Assembly (NCBI GenBank): GCA_947625815.1
Contig: CANQPU010000004.1
Coordinates: 1 to 64,000, forward strand
DNA from: an uncultured Oscillospiraceae bacterium
GTDB lineage: Bacteria > Bacillota > Clostridia > Oscillospirales > Oscillospiraceae
Direction: 5' to 3'
DNA length: 64,000 bases
The notes under the pieces are model-generated. The model saw only the letters and a program-made list of their open reading frames with translations. It searched no databases and had not been told where the DNA came from. Shown here one piece after another: positions 8,293 to 15,528 of this stretch (the stretch's first letter is position 1; each line of letters starts with the position of its first letter). The position numbers and the translations under genes were made by a program.

Positions 8293-9041
8293 GCGACCTG
8301 TACGGCAGGATCGCGGAGCTGGCCCCGGTGGAGCTGAAGCTGGGCTTTGACAACGTGGGACTGCTGGTGGGGTCCTGGGAGGATGAGGTGGACCGCGTCC
8401 TGTGCGCGCTGGACATCACGGAGGAGGTCATCGAGGAGGGGAAACGCCTTGGCGCGGACCTTCTGGTGTCCCACCACCCCCTGTTTTTCGAGCTGAAGAA
8501 CGTGACCGACTCGGACACGACCGGCTCCCGCGTCCTGCATCTGGCCCGGGCGGGGATGAGCGCCATCTGTATGCACACCAACCTGGACATCGCCCCCGGC
8601 GGCGTCAACGACGTGCTGGCGGGGGTGCTGGGCATCTCGGACGCGGCGCCCTTCGGCGCGGAGCGGTGCGGGCGCGTGGGCTGGGTGGAGGAGCAGAGCC
8701 TTCCGGACTTCATGGGCCGGGTGAAGGCGGCCCTGAACGCCGGCGGCCTCCGGTACGTGGACGCCGGCAGGCCCGTGCATCGCGTGGCGGTCCTGGGCGG
8801 CGCGGGCGGAAACGACATGACGGACGCGCTGGAGGCCGGCGCGGACACCTACGTCACCGCCGACGTGAAGCACCACCAGTTCATCGACGCCCGGGAGCTG
8901 GGCCTGAACCTCATCGACGCGGGCCACTTCTCCACGGAGAACGTGGTGGTCCCGGTTTTGGCGGAGCTGATCGCCTCCTCCTTCCCGGAGGTGGAGGTCA
9001 GCGTCTCCCGGGCCCACGTCCAGCCGGAGCGATTTTTTTGA
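8280..9041 (+). CDS. NIF3-like dinuclear metal-centre protein
   Basis: The 253-residue product belongs to the NIF3 family (sometimes annotated GTP cyclohydrolase I type 2), which forms hexameric rings with a two-metal site. Metal ligands are visible in LLVSHHPLFF (two adjacent His, about 63-64), HTNLD near 100 and GHFSTE near 220. The N-terminal FDNVGLLVG motif is typical. The physiological substrate of the family is uncertain. Translation is coupled to trmK by a 13-base overlap with AAAGGAGGCATCGAC ahead of the ATG. Confidence 0.9.
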   Translation: MAKLSDLYGRIAELAPVELKLGFDNVGLLVGSWEDEVDRVLCALDITEEVIEEGKRLGADLLVSHHPLFFELKNVTDSDTTGSRVLHLARAGMSAICMHTNLDIAPGGVNDVLAGVLGISDAAPFGAERCGRVGWVEEQSLPDFMGRVKAALNAGGLRYVDAGRPVHRVAVLGGAGGNDMTDALEAGADTYVTADVKHHQFIDARELGLNLIDAGHFSTENVVVPVLAELIASSFPEVEVSVSRAHVQPERFF

Positions 9042-9051
9042 CGGACACGTA

Positions 9052-9080
9052 TTGATTTATGGAGCCAAAGCCGCTATAAT
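9052..9080 (+). promoter_or_regulatory. Sigma-A promoter for the ECF S-component/coaX unit
   Basis: TTGATT (9052-9057), 17-base spacer, TATAAT (9075-9080). Confidence 0.75.
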
Positions 9081-9084
9081 CTAA

Positions 9085-9157
9085 TTGCCCCGGTCATTCC
9101 GCCGGGGCAAATATTGCGCCGCATCCCCCATCCTCCGCCTGACAGAACGGGGCGCAA
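9085..9157 (+). promoter_or_regulatory. Structured leader of the ECF S-component gene
   Basis: The predicted transcript starts inside or next to hairpin TTGCCCCGG/CCGGGGCAA (9085-9110). A second stem follows, TTGCGCC (9114-9120) with GGCGCAA (9151-9157). I do not recognise a known riboswitch class. Confidence 0.4.
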
Positions 9158-9185
9158 GGGAGCGACAGCAGGAGGTAATGTTAAA

Positions 9186-9785
9186 ATGAACAGCGAAAAC
9201 TCTGTCAAGACCAGGAAGCTCGTGCTCCTCGCCGTCCTCACGGCCGTCATCGTGGTGCTCCAGGTCATCACCCAGTTCATCAAGCCCGGGTTCTTCCCCA
9301 TCACCCTCTCCCTGACGCCCATCATCGTGGGCGCGGCCCTGTGCGGGGCGGGAGCGGGCGCGTTTCTGGGCTTCGTGTTCAGCGTGATGGTGCTGCTGGA
9401 TCCCGCCACCGGCGCTTTCCTGGCCGTCTCCATCACAGGCACGGTCGTCACCGTCCTTGCCAAAGGCACGCTGGCCGGCCTTGTCTCCGGGCTCGTTTAC
9501 AGGCTCCTGGAGAAGAAAAACGAGTACGTGGCGGCCATCAGCGCCGGGATCGTCAGCCCCTTGGTGAACACCGGCGTCTTCTTTATCGGCTGTCTCCTCT
9601 TCTTCGCCGACTACTGCGTCACGGTGGGCGAGAGCCTCGGCTTTACGGGCAATGCCTTTTACATGATCGCCACGGTGTTCATCGGCGCCAACTTCTTTAT
9701 TGAGCTGGCCGTCAACGTGGTCCTCTCCGGCGTCATCGTCGTGCTTGTGAAGAACGGACGCCGGATCCTCAAGCTGGAGAAATGA
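9186..9785 (+). CDS. ECF transporter S component, probably for pantothenate
   Basis: The 199-residue protein has five to six hydrophobic helices (about 10-30, 42-62, 68-92, 108-130, 140-165, 170-192). The GAALCGAGAGAFLGFVFS segment after helix 2 is typical of vitamin-binding S components of energy-coupling factor transporters, which use shared EcfA/EcfT subunits encoded elsewhere. Only 21 bases separate it from coaX, whose enzyme phosphorylates pantothenate, so pantothenate is the likely ligand (inference). The ATG at 9186 is chosen because AGGAGGT lies about nine bases upstream; an earlier in-frame start would add a charged, Pro-rich, non-conserved tail. Confidence 0.82.
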   Translation: MNSENSVKTRKLVLLAVLTAVIVVLQVITQFIKPGFFPITLSLTPIIVGAALCGAGAGAFLGFVFSVMVLLDPATGAFLAVSITGTVVTVLAKGTLAGLVSGLVYRLLEKKNEYVAAISAGIVSPLVNTGVFFIGCLLFFADYCVTVGESLGFTGNAFYMIATVFIGANFFIELAVNVVLSGVIVVLVKNGRRILKLEK

Positions 9786-9806
9786 TTTTTCGGGGGGGCG
9801 TAAGGT

Positions 9807-10577
9807 ATGCTTCTGGCCGTCGATATCGGCAACACCCACATCTGCCTTGGTTGTATGCGGGGCCTGGAGATCGTCCGCATGGTGCGGCTCACCACCAACA
9901 AGCTGAAGACCGACTTTGAATACGCCGCGGACATCCGGCATTTTCTGGATTTCTTTGACATAGACGCGTCCTGCCTGGACGGGTCGATCATCTCCTCCGT
10001 GGTGCCGCCGCTGACGAACGCCTTCGCCGGCGCGGTGGAGCTTGCCGCCGGGATCAGGCCGCTCATCCTCGGCAAGGGCGTGAAAACGGGCGTCAACATC
10101 CTGATCGACGACCCGGCCCAGACCGGGGCCGACCTGGTGGCCGCCGCCGCGGGCGCGCTGAAGCTCTACGCCCCGCCCATCATCATCATCGACATGGGCA
10201 CGGCCACGACCCTGTCCGTCATCAACAGACAGGGCTCTTTCATCGGCGGGACCATCGGCCCCGGCGTGGCCCTGGGCCTGGCGGCGCTGAGCTCCGGCAC
10301 CAGCCAGCTCCCCAATATCTCGCTGGAAGCCCCGTCCAAGGTCATCGGCACCAACACCGTTGACAGTATGCGCTCCGGCGCGGTCCTGGGCGCGGCGGCC
10401 ATGCTGGACGGCATGGTCCAGCGCGTGGAGGAGGAGCTGGGCGAGCCGGCCTTCGTCGTCGCCACCGGAGGCATCGCCTCCTCCATCGCGCCCCTGTGCC
10501 GGCGTCAGATCACCGTCAACGACGATCTCCTGCTCACCGGCCTTGCCGCGATCTACGAGAAAAACAGGAAACGGTAA
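9807..10577 (+). CDS. coaX: Type III pantothenate kinase CoaX
   Basis: CoaX phosphorylates pantothenate, the first step of coenzyme A synthesis, using an ASKHA fold. The 256-residue length is standard. Motifs are MLLAVDIGNTHI (phosphate-1 loop), DPAQTGADLVAAA (catalytic Asp and Gly-Ala-Asp signature, about 103-110), IIIDMGTATTLSV (phosphate-2) and VVATGGIA near the adenosine site. It follows the putative pantothenate S component. The pathway's adenylyltransferase coaD lies 31 kb away in the same window. A long perfect inverted repeat follows the stop codon and marks the edge of the restriction-modification island. Confidence 0.96.
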   Translation: MLLAVDIGNTHICLGCMRGLEIVRMVRLTTNKLKTDFEYAADIRHFLDFFDIDASCLDGSIISSVVPPLTNAFAGAVELAAGIRPLILGKGVKTGVNILIDDPAQTGADLVAAAAGALKLYAPPIIIIDMGTATTLSVINRQGSFIGGTIGPGVALGLAALSSGTSQLPNISLEAPSKVIGTNTVDSMRSGAVLGAAAMLDGMVQRVEEELGEPAFVVATGGIASSIAPLCRRQITVNDDLLLTGLAAIYEKNRKR

Positions 10578-10592
10578 ATCATGTGGATAGCA

Positions 10593-10632
10593 TTTATGGG
10601 AGTCGAACCGGACCTGGTTCGACTCCCATAAA
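10593..10632. repeat. Perfect 17-base inverted repeat with tRNA T-arm-like sequence
   Basis: Arms 10593-10609 and 10616-10632 are exact reverse complements around a 6-base loop. Each arm contains GGTTCGACTCCC or its complement, which looks like a tRNA T-stem-loop. There is no clear T-run on either side. It lies exactly between coaX and the convergent restriction gene, so it could be a shared terminator or an island boundary. Confidence 0.85.
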
Positions 10633-10642
10633 ATTAAGACAT

Positions 10643-11275
10643 TTAAAGCAGATACGGCAGCAGATTGTTTTCAAAGAAATCCAGCATATCGCCGGCATCG
10701 CTTGTATCACGCCACATATAATAGTTTTTTGTATATTCCTGAAACCAAAAGGCTATCTCCCGGTTTCGGCGGGGATCCCTTGTTATATCCCCGACGATGA
10801 CAAGCCAAAACGGGAGTATTTCCTCAGACAAGCCGCCGGTTTTCCGAAGGACCCTCATAAGACCGGGAGTGAAATATTTACAGCTTCTTTCATGGGCGTT
10901 TCCCCGTCCGGCGAGTATATCTGTTGTTTCCACCCAGCCGTCCTGACGCTTGATCTCCCCAAAAAGGATTTTACCGTTAACTAAATTCCTGATGGCGAAA
11001 TCCATGGATATACCCCACTTATATTTGGGTTTACCGTTGTGCTTCTTTTCATAGATATTCACATCGTTAATTTTTTCAGCCACTTCTTCCGGCAGCGGAT
11101 ATGTAGAATAAATATCACCGAACTCCCGCGGGTGCCGGTCCACTAAGAATTGCCCAGGATATACTGAATCCAAAGCAGTTTGCAAAGAAATTTGAAATAA
11201 TACCTCTGCCCTTAACGCCCGGGCCCCGCTGATTGTTTGCCAGTTTGCTCTTTTTCGCAGCTCCTGTGTAGCCAT
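10643..11275 (-). CDS. MunI-like type II restriction endonuclease
   Basis: The 210-residue product closely resembles R.MunI, which cuts CAATTG, as I recall that sequence. Shared segments include GEIKRQDGWVE, AGRGNAHERSCK-FTPGL, EEILPFW and GDITRDP. The PD-(D/E)xK catalytic set is Asp92 (SMDFAI), Glu107 and Lys109 (GEIKRQ), with the same 14-residue gap as in MunI. The ATG at 11275 has AAGGAGAG upstream. It lies just behind the controller gene on the same strand and diverges from the methyltransferase, the classic C-R/M layout. Low GC compared with neighbours points to horizontal transfer. Confidence 0.88.
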   Translation of the reverse strand: MATQELRKRANWQTISGARALRAEVLFQISLQTALDSVYPGQFLVDRHPREFGDIYSTYPLPEEVAEKINDVNIYEKKHNGKPKYKWGISMDFAIRNLVNGKILFGEIKRQDGWVETTDILAGRGNAHERSCKYFTPGLMRVLRKTGGLSEEILPFWLVIVGDITRDPRRNREIAFWFQEYTKNYYMWRDTSDAGDMLDFFENNLLPYLL

Positions 11276-11290
11276 TTTCCGGCTCTCCTT

Positions 11291-11497
11291 TCATAGGTTT
11301 TTAAATAACTCTTCAAGAGAAATACCAAAGCCGTCTGCGATTATGCTGATATTCTTCAGAGAAATATTACGCTTCCCGCTTTCGACTGAGGCCAGATACG
11401 TTCTATCCATGCCGATATGGAGCGCAAATTTTTCCTGACTCAATGCTCTCTGTGTCCGCAATTCGCGAACCCGTTTTCCAAATTCTTCTGTAATCAT
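11291..11497 (-). CDS. Restriction-modification controller (C) protein
   Basis: The 68-residue XRE-type helix-turn-helix protein (LSQEKFALHIGMDRTYLASVESGKRNISL) has the size and position of C proteins. These activate their own gene and the downstream endonuclease gene after a delay, so that methylation comes first. Its stop is 15 bases before the endonuclease start. GAGGTGAG precedes the ATG at 11497. C-box-like sequence overlaps its promoter (see 11538-11560). Confidence 0.85.
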   Translation of the reverse strand: MITEEFGKRVRELRTQRALSQEKFALHIGMDRTYLASVESGKRNISLKNISIIADGFGISLEELFKNL

Positions 11498-11517
11498 GTA
11501 CTCACCTCTTTATATAA

Positions 11518-11545
11518 ATCTTACCATGATGTGTTTTTGAGTCAA
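11518..11545 (-). promoter_or_regulatory. Promoter of the controller-endonuclease operon
   Basis: On the minus strand TTGACT (11540-11545), 16-base spacer, TAAGAT (11518-11523), ahead of the C gene start at 11497. Confidence 0.6.
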
Positions 11546-11560
11546 CGGACTATGAGCAAC
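11538..11560 (-). promoter_or_regulatory. Candidate C-box operator
   Basis: The minus strand reads CATAGTCCGTTGACTCA, with an AGTC/GACT inverted repeat separated by CGTT. This matches the centre of known C-protein operators (ATAGTC-CGTG-GACT type). It overlaps the -35 region of the controller promoter, as expected for autoregulation. Confidence 0.55.
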
Positions 11561-11596
11561 AATTCCACGCCTGCCATAAAAGTCCGCAATGGCCGG

Positions 11597-11625
11597 TTGA
11601 CCTTAAATCCCACGAGTAGTATAAT
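11597..11625 (+). promoter_or_regulatory. Sigma-A promoter of the methyltransferase gene
   Basis: TTGACC (11597-11602), 17-base spacer, TATAAT (11620-11625), 31 bases ahead of the start codon. Confidence 0.8.
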
Positions 11626-11656
11626 ATTTATAAGCACACACGAAAGGAATGACCTT

Positions 11657-12403
11657 ATGGAGGCAAGCGAGAAGAATATTGTCAGCGGTTATTCCAAGTA
11701 TAACAAGGAAGCGAAGCGCCGAAAGAAGATAAACCCCCTTGAGAAGGTATTTCCTCCCTTGCCGTCTGACAAATATGATGTCATTTACGCCGATCCCCCC
11801 TGGGATTACGGCGGAAAAATGCAGTATGACAAGTCCTGCGTCAAATCCTTGAATGTCGGTTTTGAACGAAATATATTTATCAGTGCCGCCGATTTCAAAT
11901 ACCCCACTTTAAAATTGAGTGAATTGATGGAACTGGACGTGGCGTCGATTGCCGCTGATGACTGCATTTTGTTCATGTGGACGACAGGACCGCAATTTGC
12001 CAACTCCATTGAGTTGGGAAAGGCGTGGGGGTTTGATTATAAAACCGTCGCTTTCGTATGGGATAAGCAGGTCCACAATCCGGGCCGCTATACGCTGTCC
12101 CAAACAGAATTTGTCCTTGCTTTCAAAAAAGGGCGTTTTCCCTCGCCGCGCGGGTCGAGAAACGTCCGACAGCTGGTATCTGTCCACCGCGGAGAGCACA
12201 GCGAAAAGCCAGAGCAGATCATTGATGGAATAACCCGCATGTTTCCTGCTCAAAAGAAGATCGAGCTGTTTGCCAGGAAAAGATATATCGGTTGGGATTG
12301 CTGGGGACTCGAAATTCCTGAGAACAGGATTGAAATCATTTCACAGCAGGATATGGAGGAGTCCCCTGAAAAAAACGGGCAAATCAGCCTTGACCTCATA
12401 TGA
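11657..12403 (+). CDS. MT-A70-family adenine-N6 DNA methyltransferase (M.MunI-like)
   Basis: The 248-residue product has the catalytic DPPW motif (residues 46-49, YADPPWDYGG) and the MT-A70 C-terminal signature PEQIIDGITRMFP...KIELFARKRYIGWDCWG, in the circularly permuted order of this family. M.MunI belongs to the same family and is the expected partner of the adjacent MunI-like nuclease, protecting CAATTG (inference). The ATG at 11657 follows the promoter by 31 bases and has GAAAGGAA upstream. Earlier in-frame starts would lie within the divergent control region. AT-rich codon use matches the nuclease gene. Confidence 0.88.
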   Translation: MEASEKNIVSGYSKYNKEAKRRKKINPLEKVFPPLPSDKYDVIYADPPWDYGGKMQYDKSCVKSLNVGFERNIFISAADFKYPTLKLSELMELDVASIAADDCILFMWTTGPQFANSIELGKAWGFDYKTVAFVWDKQVHNPGRYTLSQTEFVLAFKKGRFPSPRGSRNVRQLVSVHRGEHSEKPEQIIDGITRMFPAQKKIELFARKRYIGWDCWGLEIPENRIEIISQQDMEESPEKNGQISLDLI

Positions 12404-12438
12404 AAAAGGCCGCTTTTCTTTTGGAAAGGCGGCCTTTT
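12404..12438 (+). terminator. Terminator after the methyltransferase gene
   Basis: Arms AAAAGGCCGC and GCGGCCTTTT enclose a 15-base loop directly after the stop codon. Confidence 0.75.
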
Positions 12439-12471
12439 GGCGTTGAAAGGAATTTTACCTGAAAAAACCTC

Positions 12472-12500
12472 TTGCATTTATTGTAACTAAATGCTATATT
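12472..12500 (+). promoter_or_regulatory. Promoter ahead of the ABC-exporter leader
   Basis: TTGCAT (12472-12477), 17-base spacer, TATATT (12495-12500). The predicted transcript start near 12507 falls at the 5' edge of the folded leader. Confidence 0.65.
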
Positions 12501-12504
12501 GTTC

Positions 12505-12600
12505 CTGCGACACAGTTGAATCACTTTCCAATCGGGCATACTGTTGGTAAAAACGTATGCTTTGCCATCTGTTCCTGATTGGAAGCAGACTGTGTCGCAG
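12505..12600 (+). ncRNA. Folded 5' leader of the ABC exporter (possible riboregulator)
   Basis: Three nested stems are visible. P1 is a perfect 12-base pair stem (12505-12516 with 12589-12600). P2 is TTCCAATC/GATTGGAA (12526-12533 with 12577-12584). P3 is GCATAC/GTATGC (12536-12541 with 12555-12560). The internal loops are asymmetric. A small AAACG/CGTTT hairpin follows (near 12608-12620), then a strong terminator before the gene. The class is unknown to me. Confidence 0.65.
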
Positions 12601-12624
12601 CAGGGGCAAACGCTGCGTTTTTCG

Positions 12625-12650
12625 GTGCGCGGCGTGCCGCGCACTTTTTT
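12625..12650 (+). terminator. Terminator inside the ABC-exporter leader (attenuator)
   Basis: Perfect stem GTGCGCGGC/GCCGCGCAC with a two-base loop, then TTTTTT. It lies between promoter and start codon (12670), so expression of the exporter needs readthrough. Confidence 0.85.
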
Positions 12651-12669
12651 CATTTTCAGGGGTGAGACT

Positions 12670-13560
12670 ATGTTACTTGAACTTCGGGACATCCATAAAT
12701 CCTTCGGGGAGAAAAAGGTCCTGACCGGCGTGAGCTTCAGGGCCGAGAGCGGAAAGGCCTTCGGGCTTCTGGGGCGCAACGGGGCGGGGAAGACCACCTC
12801 CATCCGCATCCTCATGGACGTGTTCCCGGCCAATTCCGGCCAGGTCCTCCTGGACGGCAGGCCCATCGACTACAAAAAGGTGGGCATCGGCTATCTCCCG
12901 GAGGAGCGGGGCCTCTATCCGAAGAAAAAGATCATCGACCAGCTCGTCTACTTCGCCCAGCTCAAGGGGATGAGGACGCCCGACGCCGTGAAGAGCATCG
13001 ACCGGTGGCTTGCGCGCCTGGGGATGACGGAGTACCGGGGTAAGCGCCTGGACACCCTCTCCAAGGGCAACCAGCAGAAGATCCAGCTGGTCACGGCCCT
13101 GGCCCACGACCCGGAGATCGTCATCCTGGACGAGCCCTTCTCGGGCCTGGACCCGGTGAACGCCATGCTTCTGAAGGACGTGGTGAAGGAGGAGATCGCC
13201 CGGGGCAAGATCGTCCTCTTCTCCTCCCACCAGATGAGCTACATCGAGGAATTTTGCGATTCCATCGCCATCATCAACAAGGGCGTGGTGGCCCTCACCG
13301 GGGACCTCTACGACATCAAGCGCGAGTACCCCCGGGACAGGCTGGCCATCCGCTCCACGCAGGGGGACAAAATCGCCGCCGCCTTCCCCGGCAGGACCTC
13401 CGAGGCGGAGAACGGCGAGCTCATCCTGAAGCTCTCCGACCCCGGGGAGAAGATGGCCGTCATGCAAAGTCTCTCCCGGGACTTTGACATCGACGAGGTC
13501 CGCGTATTTGAGCCCAGCCTCAACGACATCTTCGTTGAGTACGCCGGGGAGCAGGAGTGA
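12670..13560 (+). CDS. ABC exporter ATP-binding protein (NatA/YhaQ-like)
   Basis: The 296-residue ATPase has Walker A GRNGAGKTT (about 36-44), the signature LSKGNQQKIQ, Walker B IVILDEPFSGLD and the H-loop SSHQMSYIEEF. A C-terminal extension of about 80 residues (after residue 215) is of the DUF4162 type found in NatA/YhaQ exporters of sodium or drugs. The ATG at 12670 follows GGGGTGAG. An upstream promoter, folded leader and terminator suggest control by attenuation. The permease gene follows after 8 bases. Substrate unknown. Confidence 0.88.
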   Translation: MLLELRDIHKSFGEKKVLTGVSFRAESGKAFGLLGRNGAGKTTSIRILMDVFPANSGQVLLDGRPIDYKKVGIGYLPEERGLYPKKKIIDQLVYFAQLKGMRTPDAVKSIDRWLARLGMTEYRGKRLDTLSKGNQQKIQLVTALAHDPEIVILDEPFSGLDPVNAMLLKDVVKEEIARGKIVLFSSHQMSYIEEFCDSIAIINKGVVALTGDLYDIKREYPRDRLAIRSTQGDKIAAAFPGRTSEAENGELILKLSDPGEKMAVMQSLSRDFDIDEVRVFEPSLNDIFVEYAGEQE

Positions 13561-13568
13561 GGTGCGCT

Positions 13569-14804
13569 ATGGGACAGTTTTCAAAAATCTTCAAATTTGA
13601 GCTGAAGGGCTATCTCACGAACAAGGTCTTTGTAGGGGTGACGGCCTTTATCATGGCCATACTGGCCGTGGTGCTGTTCTTCCCGCGGGTCGCCGATCTC
13701 ATCAAGGGAGACGACGAGCCCGACGAGCCCGGCGCGGTGGAGCCCGGCGAGCGGGACGTGATGCTCGTCAAGGGCGGGGACGAGACGGTGCGCTCGGCCC
13801 TGGAACAGGCGTTCCCGGATCTTGAGGTGCGCCTGGAGGACGGCGACGTCCGGACCCCGGTGACCCGGGGGGAGGCGGAGTGCGCCGTGGAGCTCCGGGG
13901 CCTTTCCGATTTTACCTATTACGTGGACAACCTCTCCATGTACGACACCAATGCCGACACCGTGAGCGGGGTCCTGACGGAGCTTTACCGCCTCGCCGCC
14001 ATGACGGAGGCCGGCGTCTCCCCGGAGAAGGCCCAGGAGATCATGTCCACCTTCGCCCGGTATGAGGTCCGGAGCCTGGGCGTGGACCAGGGGCAGAACT
14101 TCTTCTATACCTACATCATGATCTTCGCCCTCTACATGGTGATCCTCCTCTATGGCCAGATGGTGGCCACCAACGTGGCCACGGAGAAGAGCTCCCGGGC
14201 CATGGAGCTGCTGGTCACCTCCGCCCGGCCCACCTCCATGATGTTCGGAAAGGTCATGGCCTCGTGCCTGGCCGGCTTCACCCAGCTTGTGTGCGTCTTC
14301 GGCTCGGCCCTCCTTTTCTACAAGCTCAACGAGCCCTACTGGGCCGACGTGGGGATCATGGGGATGTTCTTCGACATGCCCGTGCCGCTCCTGGCCTATA
14401 TGCTGGTGTTCTTCATCCTGGGCTTCCTCATCTACGCCTTCCTCTACGGCGCCATCGGCTCCACCGCCTCCAAGCTGGAGGACATCAACACCTCCGTCAT
14501 GCCCATCACCATGCTCTTTGTCGCGGGCTTCCTGGTGGTGGTGATGGGTATGACCAGCGGCAGCGTGGACACGCCCCTGATGGTGGCCTGCTCCTATATC
14601 CCCTTCACCTCGCCCATGGCCATGTTCACCCGCATCGCCATGAGCCACCCGGCCGCCTGGGAGATCGCCGTCTCCGTGGCCATCCTCGCGGCCTCCTGCG
14701 TGGGTGTGGGCATCCTCGCCGCCAAGATCTACCGCGTGGGGGTTTTGCTCTACGGCGGAAAGCCCAAGCTGCGGGACATCCTCAGAAGCCTGAAAAACGC
14801 GTAA
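13569..14804 (+). CDS. ABC-2 type permease (NatB/YhaP-like)
   Basis: The 411-residue membrane protein has one N-terminal helix (about 16-38). An extracellular domain of about 120 residues follows, then five or six helices (about 180-400). The segment TNVATEKSSRAMELLVTSARP, before the membrane block, is characteristic of NatB/YhaP-type permeases. Together with the preceding ATPase it forms an export system whose substrate cannot be told from sequence. The ATG at 13569 is used because GAGG lies six bases upstream; a GTG overlapping the previous stop codon would add four residues. A terminator follows. Confidence 0.87.
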   Translation: MGQFSKIFKFELKGYLTNKVFVGVTAFIMAILAVVLFFPRVADLIKGDDEPDEPGAVEPGERDVMLVKGGDETVRSALEQAFPDLEVRLEDGDVRTPVTRGEAECAVELRGLSDFTYYVDNLSMYDTNADTVSGVLTELYRLAAMTEAGVSPEKAQEIMSTFARYEVRSLGVDQGQNFFYTYIMIFALYMVILLYGQMVATNVATEKSSRAMELLVTSARPTSMMFGKVMASCLAGFTQLVCVFGSALLFYKLNEPYWADVGIMGMFFDMPVPLLAYMLVFFILGFLIYAFLYGAIGSTASKLEDINTSVMPITMLFVAGFLVVVMGMTSGSVDTPLMVACSYIPFTSPMAMFTRIAMSHPAAWEIAVSVAILAASCVGVGILAAKIYRVGVLLYGGKPKLRDILRSLKNA

Positions 14805-14826
14805 CACCTCCTCGGCGCGAACACCT

Positions 14827-14857
14827 CCCCGGCGCGGACCCCGCGCCGGGGATCTTT
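14827..14857 (+). terminator. Terminator after the ABC exporter
   Basis: TCCCCGGCGCGG/CCGCGCCGGGGA hairpin followed by TCTTTT. Confidence 0.85.
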
Positions 14858-14964
14858 TACGGGCAAATGCCCCGCCGCCCGTCAAAAAAATATCCGTTTC
14901 GCGCGACCAACGGCAAAATTTGCGGTGTATATAGGTGAGATCCGGATCAAAATGGAGATATCTT

Positions 14965-15528
14965 ATGAACGACAGGGAAATTGTGGAACTTTTTCTGAAG
15001 CGGTCGGAGACGGCCATCCGGGAGACGGAGAGCAAATACGGCCGGTATCTGGAGGCCGTCGCCATGAGGATCCTGGGCGATGAGTCCGACGCCGCCGAGG
15101 TGGTCAGCGACACCTGCCTTGCCGCCTGGAACGCCATCCCGCCCCACGAGCCGGAGAACCTGGCCGCGTTTCTCGGCAAGCTGGCGCGGCAGACGGCCAT
15201 CAAGCGCTGGCGGAAGCGCGGCGCCCAAAAGCGCGGGGGAGAGACGGCCCTGGCGCTGGAGGAGCTGGGCGAGTGCGTCCCCTCCCGGGAGAGCCCCGAG
15301 CGGGAGGTGGAGGGGCGGGAGCTCCGGGAGGCGGTGGGGGCCTTCGTCTCGGCCCTGCCCGACACGGAGCGGCGGGTCTTTTTGTGCCGGTACTGGCACC
15401 TGGACCCCATCAACGACATTTGCCGCCGCTTCGGATTCTCCCAAAGCCGGGTGAAATCCATGCTCGCCCGCACGCGGAAGAAGCTGAGGAAACATCTTCT
15501 TGAGGAGGGGATCATCGATGAAGGCTGA
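14965..15528 (+). CDS. ECF-type sigma factor
   Basis: The 187-residue protein has a compact region 2 (about 15-85: ESKYGRYLEAVAMRILGDESDAAEVVSDTCLAAWNAI, then LAAFLGKLARQTAIKRWR) and region 4 (about 125-180: LPDTERRVFLCRYWHLDPINDICRRFGFSQSRVKSMLARTRKKL). It lacks region 3, as expected for extracytoplasmic-function sigma factors. The ATG at 14965 has TGGAGAT upstream. Its 3' end overlaps the next gene by 11 bases, the usual sign of a sigma/anti-sigma pair. The signal and regulon are unknown. Confidence 0.87.
   Translation: MNDREIVELFLKRSETAIRETESKYGRYLEAVAMRILGDESDAAEVVSDTCLAAWNAIPPHEPENLAAFLGKLARQTAIKRWRKRGAQKRGGETALALEELGECVPSRESPEREVEGRELREAVGAFVSALPDTERRVFLCRYWHLDPINDICRRFGFSQSRVKSMLARTRKKLRKHLLEEGIIDEG

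Noticed and set aside
10593..10632. A tRNA gene suggested by the GGTTCGACTCCC sequence
   Set aside because: There is no D-arm, anticodon arm or acceptor stem around either copy; only two opposed T-arm-like pieces exist.
12505..12650. The ABC-exporter leader as a T-box or cyclic-di-GMP riboswitch
   Set aside because: The T-box sequence (TGGNACCGCG type) is absent. Although GGGGCAAAC occurs at 12603-12611, the rest of the GEMM core (GCACGCA, conserved tetraloop receptor) is not there.
13557..13568. GTG start for the NatB-like permease overlapping the ATPase stop codon
   Set aside because: The ATG at 13569 has GAGG at proper spacing; the GTG has the site too close.
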